Below, piece by piece: positions 56,970 through 64,000 of a stretch of 64,000 nt of DNA. Source of the stretch: Amoebophrya sp. A120 (Eukaryota; Sar; Dinophyceae; Syndiniales; Amoebophryaceae); NCBI GenBank assembly GCA_905178155.1, contig CAJINV010000016.1, forward strand, positions 711,386-775,385, written 5' to 3'. A program made the position numbers and the translations under genes. The notes under the pieces were generated by a model that was not told where the DNA came from, made no database searches, and saw only the letters and a program-made list of their open reading frames with translations. Within the stretch, counting starts at the first letter, position 1. Each line of letters begins with the position of its first letter.

Positions 56970-58546
56970 CAGGAGTAGACCCAGGCAGTAGAAGAAGATC
57001 TGCAAGGCAGAACGAACTCAGTAAAGGACAGGACAACCGCTCGTGGAGCGTACAGCATCGATAGTGCATCACCATCAGAAGTTATCGGACACATAAAAGA
57101 AACTACTACGCAAAAAAGAGCGTTCTTGTGCCGACCAAGTATTATAGAAGAATGACGTAAAAAATTCAGATTCATTTTTTATCGGTAAGAGAATGAAACA
57201 ACAAGGCAAAATAATTTTAACGAAATACTCAATTTTTGTAAAGAGAAGTAACTTGTTTTTGTAGCCTGCTTTACAAAGCTATCCATACAGTGTCACCTCG
57301 AAAGGCAAGAAGTCTAGAGCATTTCAAGAACTACCAGCACGACAAAGAAAATGTAAAAAGAAACTACCTACTTCTGTGAAGATTATTTCGTACAAGAAAA
57401 AGCTTTGAATTTAAAGACGAAATCGCAGTGTAGTAAGTACCAGTGTACAGCCTTGCCAACAAGAATTCCACCTCTCCATAGCATGATCACACGATAAGAA
57501 GACGCATGCGCTGAATAAACTAAGCTTTCTATCATGAACTTTTCAGGGGGAAAATGGGAAGTGAAAGGCGGAAAGCTCTTGCTACACAAATAGATGGAAA
57601 AAGTTTTGCGTCAGTATCAATCTACATGAAAATAAGCACGACCATTCCGAACACAGTAAACATAAAAGAAAGACGATTTCAAAAAGAGTTCGAAAAAACA
57701 GTGTCACCCTAAGCACGAACAAAAGTAAAAAAATAGATCTGCGTCGAACGTAACAAGAGCTGTGATGACTAGTAGCAATAACGTAAATTATGCAGCTCCG
57801 CAAATGAAGTAAGTCTAAGTATAAGGTTTTGGAAACAACTTTCGTAGCGTGAAATAAAGAAGTAGCAACGTATGACTACCTGTGAAGTATCCTGTTGTCA
57901 TCTTCGCATCGGGCGAATTTGCATGGCTTGCAATGTAGGGGCAGCTTTCATTGTGTTCCCCTCTAGGTGGTGCTGTAGTGGTATTTGCTGTCCTTTCGTC
58001 GTCGAATTCGAAAGCATAAGCATTCCTCCCTGTCGTGAAAAAGCAGGCTTCATCTGCCGAAAGGGACAGGATCAGAGAAAAAACGACTACGGAGCCACCG
58101 CCAGTGAGCAAATACGATTCGGTTTTTGTTTGTCGTGGTTCTACTTCTTCTACCTACCTTCATCGACAAGCGACATTTATTTCGAATTTACCGAGTTGCA
58201 ATACATAGCACTGAGCATGCTTTTCGATGTTACCGCTGAGTGGGCGAGCTGTCTTGGTGTAAGTTGTAGTGGTTCCAGCTTACTAGTAAAAACCCTGAGC
58301 GACGAGGCAGATACGAGTGATCGCGGAGCGAGCTGGGTGCTGAGCGCTGCAAAGTCAATCGGCAACAAGTTGTGCTTTTTGTTGACATGATCCACATCGT
58401 GGTTTCAAATAGCTGCTTTAAAATCATGTAGCCCGCTTCGTTGAGAGACCGTCGTCTTCGTTTTTCTCATTTCACTTCATTTGGCGCAAGAGAATGAATT
58501 CATAGCAGAGTCTTCTTTTGAGGAAGACAAGGATATATTGACAAGG
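56970..58546. other. intergenic region
   Basis: AT-rich to about 57850. An open frame at 57872-58390 (+) reads as a Cys/Phe-rich 172 aa product ending SAAKSIGNKLCFLLT, with no recognised domain; I do not call it a gene. The promoter of the last gene must lie here. Confidence 0.4.
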
Positions 58547-61500
58547 ATGGCGAGTGCGCCGGGAGTGGTCGTCCTTGGTGCTGCTGTATCCACTGCAAAC
58601 ATGTCTGGGTCTGGAAAGTTGTGATGCAAGTCAGTGAATAGCGAGCACGCTGTACTAATGCGGCACCGCCAAGCATGACATATTTTTATTTTATATTTTT
58701 CCGAGGCTCTGTGTTGCATATTCCGCATGAGGAACAGCGTTTTATTTGCATGACAAACGCGCAAGAGAGTTGGCCACACAATACAACAATGTTTAGTGCT
58801 TGTGCTATGCCAGACTAGCATGGGAGTTCTCGTCGCATTCACTCCAGATTAACCAGAGATGTTTGCAATGCATATGCTAGTTCCGCTGGTGGACCCCCTG
58901 CCGCGGCGGCAGCGCCGGGCACTCTGGCCACCAGCACGGGCGGCGCTCCTATAACCCGCTCAGGTGTTACAATCTCATAACGTTACAACAGAGTCTGAGA
59001 CTTGTCTTGCATAATGACAATGAGCGTGACAGACTCGCAGAGCGTTCCATTTTGTGCAATACAAACTTGTTCGCCAGATGATTGTAGTGCGGTTTGGGAC
59101 CACTTCGGAACTTGTCATGCGCAATCCTAGGAGAGTTGGCTAGATAGTGCACCTATTGCGTCACAGATTTGCATATTCTATTGTAATGTTTGAGATTGTA
59201 CCACCTGAGTGGGTTATAGCTCCCTTGCAGAGTTTCGAACTTTCGGAGGCTGAGCTTTCCCATCTTGTCAACCTCGCACGGGTATGAATTGCAAATATGT
59301 CTGGGGCTGGAATGATGCATTTCTGTAATGCTAAGTGCGGATCATACCAAAATAAAATCTGTGTTGCATGAGCGACAAACAAAGCTTTCTGCCTCCTGCG
59401 ATGCAAAGAGCAAGTTTCTCATGCGGGATAGGGGCATCAAAAAGCCTGTGCGCAACCTGTGATACTTTTGGGCGCATATGACGCCATAATTTGTGTGGTG
59501 CAGACGTTGCATGACAAACAGGACCATTCTCCCAGACCCAGACCTATCTGCAGTGGATAAAGGGACCAGGACGCAGCCTTCAAGGCCTTTCTTCGTGTAT
59601 CCTGTGCAAAAGTATCGTACTCGTACTAATTGCAAATATGCATGACAAATTCCTAGAGACATAGAATATATGGGCGAGACTAATCCCTATAGACATAGAC
59701 TAACTGCAAATATGCATGACATAGAATATATGGGCGAGAGCCCTGCAAGACCGGGCGACGAATGTAAGTCCAGACGGGAAAAACGCCAAAGATACCCGCG
59801 CCTTCTGCTTAACTGTGTGAATTATTGTGTCGGCCCGGTCCTGTTTAGTCGCAGGTCGGTGTCCGTGAGATCAGAACTCACATGTTAAGTAACGCACGCC
59901 GGCTCCTAGCTTAGAAAAAAAATGATGAATTTATATGCACTTATCGCCCTACGGAGACTGTGATCTGACCTCCCTCTACCTCATCTGGTGGACGTCTGCC
60001 GCGGCTTACGGCTCTGGACGTTAACTAGGATCGAGTGCGTTGTGCGGGTTTAGGGTTTTGAAACATAATTTTGTATCTCCCACTGTTGCATGCACCTGCT
60101 GCAAGAACTTGTCATGCAAAACAACCTCCGGGTTGTTCCCGCGCTTCAGGAGTAGTTCTGTTGCGTGAGGGCGGCAGAAGATGAAAAAAGGTGTTGGTTT
60201 AGGGGGTTGAAAATGTTTGTGCATGTGTAATGCAAAAGATGAAAAAGATTCGCGCGTGGGAGCGCATTTTTAAGCACAACGGGCGGGTGCCGTTCCCGCC
60301 GTCACACAATCACATACAATACAATATGCGAATGGGGCCCAATCAAAAAAAAGAATATGCATGACAAATCTTCTTCCTATGGTAAAACAGCATGACAAAT
60401 TGCACTTCTCTTCGTGCCAAAATTTGTAATGCAATTTATACGTAGAAGTAGTACGATACAATACTTTTGCAATGCATATCGCGCCGGTGGCGCAGAAAGC
60501 AGGTTTGCGCAAGATGAGCTGGGACCAGCACAAGGTCAAGTAGACCTAGCGCGACCCAATCGTCCCGTTAGAGACCATATCAAATGCAACAATGTCTGGG
60601 TCTGGAAAGTGGTAACTTGTGATGCTGTCTATGGATTCCAAAAAAATCTGTATTGCATGACTAGCAAAAGGAGTCCAGTTTGTGCTACACGGGGAGGGCA
60701 TTTCTCATGCGGAATAAGCATCAGGAAGCCTTCTAAAGATCTGGCACGCTAGGGCATGCATTACAGGCGTCATTGGTCATGCCAGACAAGCATGACAAAC
60801 CCGGTAACCTTACAGACCCAGACATTTTTGCATTTGATAGACCTGATGGGTGCGCGTGCGTCTTCGGCCGACCTGCAAGAAGAGGCTAGCTGCAGGAGTA
60901 CTACTTCTACTAGAGCCATCCATCCTTCATCCTCGAACACTCTGCCGCCGCATTATCCCAGCAAGAAAAAAATGTCACAGTTGGTTCTACATTGGTTGCA
61001 AGTTCAGCAACGCAGACTTTCTCTGTGTGACACCAGAGAAATCTTCTTGGATGAATTATGCAGCGATCAAAAATGAAGAGGAGTACACACGTACGTATGA
61101 CACTACTAGGCTCCTGAGCAACATAATTAATTGATTTCTCTGTCCTGCATGACAGATCTTGTTTATCTTGGTTGGCCCGCAACACAATGTGGAGTAACTG
61201 TTTACACTTTTTTCTTTGCATACTCCTGCTTCATCCTCCTCCGGTGGGAACATCGTCGATCAGCCTCCTTTAGGCATTATAAACAAAGCATCGGACTTGA
61301 TGTACCCTACCAATTGCGTTCATGAATGACATCAGATACTTATGGCCTCCTTTTTGATTTTTAGCAAGATTATTGTACAAATTTCATTTCTCATCAACAT
61401 GGTAGGCGAATTTGTGATGCTGTTTCTGTTTGAACTTAGCACGATGCTTTTGCGTTGCATATCTTTTCGGCGGGTACGCCTTGCAACTTCTCTATTTGCG

Positions 61501-64000
61501 CTTCAAGGAGCACCAGAAGTGGTCGCAGCAGCAGGCGAGGGCGGGTAGTTGTGGCAGTATTGGTACGAAAAGCAAGTTCGGGAAGACGTCGTCGAAAAGC
61601 AGCCTGCTGTCCACGCAGGAACTGTCCGCTGCTAGGAAAAGATATCCACTGCAAATATGTCTGCTGGGTGTGGAAGTGTGTACGTGTAGACATTTGTCGT
61701 GCTGTTTTTGGATCTGACAGAAGGTCTGGAATGCACGCATTACATGAGAAGTTCTACTGCGGAGGCTTTCTCATGCCCAGCCTGCATGAGAAAAGACGTC
61801 TCCGGGATAGTATGTCTCTTTTGCAGACTATGCAAGACAGATTTTTCTGTGTTTCAAAATCCGCATATAGAAGTTTACATCCCTCCAGACCGAGACATAT
61901 TTGCAATGCATAAAACGAGTGCCAGCACAACTTCGCCTGCTACCGCCGGTCGTCCCGGTCCGGAAAGCGAGGCGGAGGTGGACTCACCGGCAATATGACA
62001 GTGCACAACGCTGCTCCCTCGTCCCGCTCGTTTGTCATGCAAAATCCACCAACGTCCACAGTAAGTTGAAGTTCATCTTGCCTTCACGGACTGTCTGCGG
62101 GACAGGTTCATGAACTCTCGAAATCGTGTCCTCTTCTCACTCCGGTGCGGTCGTGCAGATTTGTCATGCAGACGAGGCTCTCTGGCGGGACGTCCTGCCC
62201 GTAGATCATGCGGACGAGACCGCATGACATTCACCTTGACCGATGCTTGTGTTGCTGCTGATGCCCACCTTCAAATGGGGGGGAGTGGGGACGAGGTCGT
62301 GCACTCTCATACGCAAGCCGTGCCAGCTACGAAGGGGGAGCAGCCTCAATAAACATGGATGTGGAGGGTGTCACGCGGGCGTCGGGGAACGAAGGCAGGC
62401 TGGGCGCGGCGGCTTCTTTTTCTCTCGACGAGGATATGAACTGCAAAAGTATCGTACTCGTATACATGCATTGCAAATTTCCTCACCATGAGAAATGAAA
62501 TCTGTCATGCTGCTTTACCCGAAGAAAAAGATTTGTAATGCAAGACTTGCAATACGAGTACGATACTTATACTTTTGCAGTGGATAGAGGAGGCAAGTAA
62601 AAACGGCAGGGAGAAACTGCAGCTGCTATGATCCACAGGAATTTTTTTCCCGTAGTACACGAGGACGTACAATTACAAATGCGATTACTGCATGACAAAC
62701 CTTCTCGCCGATGATCCTATTCAGCATGACAAGTGGCAGGATCTGAGTTGACAAAATTTGTGAAGCATGGTTTTGTACGTGTGCTGCGGGAAAAAATGAC
62801 TTGTATTGCATAGCTGCCTTGGGTGCTCAAGATGTTGGTCCGGCGTCGTGCCTATCAAATGCAAATATGTGGTCTGGGTCCTCATCTTCTTCCCTGCGTA
62901 CTAGTTGTACAAAGGTCGTTTTCTACTTCCCTTTGCTGTACTGAGGTCTTGTTTATTATGTATTCCAGACAAAGAAAAGCAAAACACCAGACATATTTGC
63001 AGTTGATAGTGCCTCGTCCGAGGACGTTCTTGGGCAGCGTCGTAGCCACCAACCTGCGGAAGTCCCGGAGGGGGCAGATGAATCTGTCCTGAACAAAAGC
63101 AAAGCCGCCGAAGCGCGTCGCGGGCGCGCAGAAGAGCAAACGGAGGTTGCTGAACTGTTGCGTGTATCAAATGTAAAAATGTCTGGGTCTGGAAAGTTGT
63201 GGTGCATGTCACTGAATAATAAGGACACTGTAATGCGCCGCCAAGCATGACAAGTTTTTTCATGCTTCTGTGTTGCGTATTCCGCATGAGAAACTGCGTG
63301 TTTGCATGACAGGCTAAGTAGAGGAGCTCTTGCTTGCCACGCAATACAGATCCCAGAGTCGTGTCAGACTAGCATGACAAATCTCGCAATCTCCCAGACC
63401 CAGACATTTTTACAATGTATAGCGTGCCGAGCGGTTTCTGACGGAGGTCGAATCTCTCACCAAGGAGTATGACCCGCTCAGACGTTACAATCTCAACTGT
63501 TACAAATACAATAGAATCTGGAAATCTGTGATGCAAGAACTGCATGATCTAGCCTACTCCCATAGGATTGCGCATGACAAGTTTCGGAGTCCCAAACCCA
63601 CCTCAAATCCGGCATAATTTGTATTTCGAAGCGCTCAATTCTCTCTGCGTTCCTCATGCTCTGTATGCAATACAATTACAAATTCCAGACTCTATTGTAA
63701 CGTTTGAGATTGTAACGTTTGAGCAGGCCATAAGGAGGAAGGCCAGCACCTCGCCCGGCCGCGGAGCCGCCCGGGTCCCTCGGCGTACGAGCAACAGTAC
63801 TTCATTCCTTTGTATAATAAGTGGACCTCTTCCATCAACAGTGCGGCCACGTCGTCGCGCGACGCAGCTAGCGGCGCTTTTCCGCCGTCGCACGGCGCTT
63901 CCTTATCAAATGTAAAAATGTCTGGGTCTGGAAGATTGCCAGGTTTGTCATGCATATTTTGAATGACCCATGATGTCTGTGATGCATGCCCTAGCATTAC
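58547..64000 (+). CDS. Ala/Pro/Ser-rich protein of unknown family, 3' end beyond window
   Basis: ATG 58547 (ACAAGGATGG) opens MASAPGVVVLGAAG; the frame is open further upstream. Exons: 58547-58586, 58880-58949, 59224-59282, 59565-59597, about 59734-59763, 60239 to about 60317, about 60485-60577, 60845-60953, 61228 to about 61300, about 61464-61642, 61918-61993, 62317-62434, 62592-62626, 62818-62852, 63014-63164, 63427-63467 and 63738-63903. Order of parts: an Ala/Pro/Gly linker, ELSEAELSHLVNLARDQDAA, KKIRAWERIFKHNGRVP, a Ser/Thr-rich linker, GGYALQLLYLRFKEHQKW, then helical NKSKAAEARRGRAEEQ and RAERFLTEVESLTKEEGQHL, then YEQQYFIPLYNKWTSS. The W-E-x2-F-x4-G-R-x-P pattern recalls a motif in FAM13-type proteins, but the rest does not confirm it. 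About fifteen introners interrupt it, the densest load in the window. Confidence 0.75.
58587..58874. mobile_element. introner, family A, in last gene
   Basis: Starts TATCCACTGCAAACATGTCT and ends AGATGTTTGCAATGCATA. The flanks TGCTG and TGCTA match at 4 of 5. Removal gives VLGAAGSAGGPPAAA in frame. Confidence 0.9.
58950..59218. mobile_element. introner, family F, in last gene
   Basis: Starts TATAACCCGCTCAGGTGTTA and ends TACCACCTGAGTGGGTTATA. The direct repeat GCTCC is exact. Removal gives STGGAPLQSFELSEAE in frame. Confidence 0.94.
59283..59559. mobile_element. introner, family A, in last gene
   Basis: Starts TATGAATTGCAAATATGTCT and ends CAGACCTATCTGCAGTGGATA. The flanks ACGGG and AAGGG match at 3 of 5. 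Removal gives VNLARDQDAAFKAF in frame. Confidence 0.88.
59598..59730. mobile_element. rearranged introner, family C, right end lost
   Basis: The left end TATCCTGTGCAAAAGTATCG is intact. The expected right complement is missing. Instead a 22-nt segment (start ACATAGAATATATGGGCGAG) occurs at 59658 and again at 59718, 60 nt apart. The next exon (ARALQDRATN) still needs this stretch removed. Confidence 0.7.
59764..60238 (+). other. GT-AG intron in last gene
   Basis: The strong donor GTAAGT follows LQDRATN and the acceptor TGCAAAAG precedes MKKIRAWERIF, phase 0. Confidence 0.7.
60318..60480. mobile_element. introner, family C, left end lost
   Basis: The interior (GTAAAACAGCATGACAAATT) and the right end AATACTTTTGCAATGCATA are family C. 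The TATCCTGTGC left arm is absent, so the left boundary is approximate. Confidence 0.6.
60578..60839. mobile_element. introner, family A, in last gene
   Basis: Starts TATCAAATGCAACAATGTCT and ends ACATTTTTGCATTTGATA. The flanks GACCA and GACCT match at 4 of 5. Removal gives RPVRDLMGARASSAD in frame. Confidence 0.92.
60954..61222. mobile_element. introner, family E-like, in last gene
   Basis: Starts TATCCCAGCAAGAAAAAAAT and ends ACACTTTTTTCTTTGCATA. The flanks CGCAT and CTCCT match at 3 of 5. Removal gives NTLPPPASSSSGGN in frame. Confidence 0.82.
61301..61463. mobile_element. introner remnant or intron with family C right end
   Basis: Only the right end ACGATGCTTTTGCGTTGCATA is recognisable. 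The left boundary is not, and may be a GTACCC donor near 61302. The coding frame resumes with LFGGYALQLL. Confidence 0.45.
61643..61912. mobile_element. introner, family A, in last gene
   Basis: Starts TATCCACTGCAAATATGTCT and ends ACATATTTGCAATGCATA. The flanks AAAGA and AAACG match at 3 of 5. Removal gives LSAARKTSASTTSP in frame. Confidence 0.9.
61994..62311. mobile_element. introner, family B, in last gene
   Basis: Starts TATGACAGTGCACAACGCTG and ends GTCGTGCACTCTCATA. The flanks GGCAA and CGCAA match at 4 of 5. Removal gives VDSPASRASYEGG in frame. Confidence 0.9.
62435..62586. mobile_element. introner, family C, in last gene
   Basis: Starts TATGAACTGCAAAAGTATCG and ends ACTTATACTTTTGCAGTGGATA. 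The direct repeat GAGGA is exact. Removal gives SFSLDEEASKNGRE in frame. Confidence 0.94.
62627..62812. mobile_element. introner, family N, in last gene
   Basis: Starts TATGATCCACAGGAATTTTT and ends AATGACTTGTATTGCATA. The direct repeat GCTGC is exact. Removal gives EKLQLPWVLKMLVRR in frame. Confidence 0.9.
62853..63008. mobile_element. introner, family A, short form, in last gene
   Basis: Starts TATCAAATGCAAATATGTGG and ends ACATATTTGCAGTTGATA. The direct repeat GTGCC is exact. At 156 bp it is much shorter than other family A copies and lacks the usual GCATGACAA interior. Removal gives VRRRASSEDVLGQ. Confidence 0.92.
63165..63421. mobile_element. introner, family A, in last gene
   Basis: Starts TATCAAATGTAAAAATGTCT and ends ACATTTTTACAATGTATA. 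The direct repeat GCGTG is exact. Removal gives VAELLRAERFLTEV in frame. Confidence 0.94.
63468..63732. mobile_element. introner, family F, in last gene
   Basis: Starts TATGACCCGCTCAGACGTTA and ends GTAACGTTTGAGCAGGCCATA. The direct repeat AGGAG is exact. Removal gives ESLTKEEGQHLARP in frame. Its left end also reads open (YDPLRRYNLN) and could be mistaken for exon. Confidence 0.92.
63904..64000. mobile_element. introner, family A, cut by window end
   Basis: The left end TATCAAATGTAAAAATGTCT follows GAFPPSHGAS. It is nearly identical to the copy at 63165. The right end lies beyond the window. Confidence 0.85.

Noticed and set aside
57872-58390. 172-codon frame upstream of the last gene
   Set aside because: Single-exon, Cys/Phe-rich, no domain, and of a length expected by chance in 64 kb.
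63468-63512. YDPLRRYNLN as exon sequence in the last gene
   Set aside because: It is the left terminus of a family F introner with an exact AGGAG duplication; the copy at 58950 has the same end.

Overview
The window is nuclear DNA of a eukaryote. It has long spliced genes, standard stop codons, N/Q-rich low-complexity proteins and no operons, and I recognise no rRNA, tRNA or CRISPR. Its main feature is about 55 short (about 130-480 bp) mobile introns, often called introners. Each has terminal inverted repeats, nearly always begins TAT and ends ATA, and is usually flanked by a 5-bp direct repeat. About half of these repeats are exact (ATGGA, CTGCA, CCGGG, AGATG, TCGGC, GGCCG, GGCAA, GGAGA, GTATG, ATCCC, GCGAT, TCTCA, TCCGC, GCTCC, GAGGA, GCTGC, GTGCC, GCGTG, AGGAG and others). 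In genes, removing the element plus one repeat copy restores the reading frame. No exact repeat allows a GT-AG boundary. This best matches what is described for Amoebophrya-type parasitic dinoflagellates (Syndiniales); the organism is my inference.

Layout. 1538-7574 (+): Pumilio/PUF RNA-binding protein in about 17 exons, interrupted by 12 introners and 3 GT-AG introns. 7575-12841: no gene seen, two introner-like copies. 12842-16894 (+): WD40-repeat protein of 452 aa, with four introners, two GT-AG introns and two more introners nested in one of them. 16895-25422: mostly gene-poor, with eight introner copies, a 45-bp palindrome and one doubtful small gene. 25423 to about 38577 (+): exons of a secreted Met/Gln/Pro-rich product and of a large Cys-rich product, either one gene or two; two introners. 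40578-48894 (+): large Ala/Glu-rich coiled-coil protein with exons up to 2.4 kb. 49096-56085 (+): second large coiled-coil protein of 1548 aa, with a 3.5-kb exon and four introners packed into its last 1.3 kb. 58547 to the window end (+): partial Ala/Pro/Ser-rich protein, its exons separated by about 15 introners.

The introners fall into at least a dozen terminal-repeat families. All share the TAT...ATA ends, the 5-bp duplication and an internal TTGTCATGC/GCATGACAA motif, so one mobilising activity probably moves them all. They are dense at 1.5-7.9, 13.3-26.3 and 54.8-64 kb. They are nearly absent from the GC-rich 26.5-54.5 kb block, where genes use long GT-AG introns instead. Gene functions here (RNA binding, a WD40 scaffold, coiled-coil structure, secretion) show no shared pathway.
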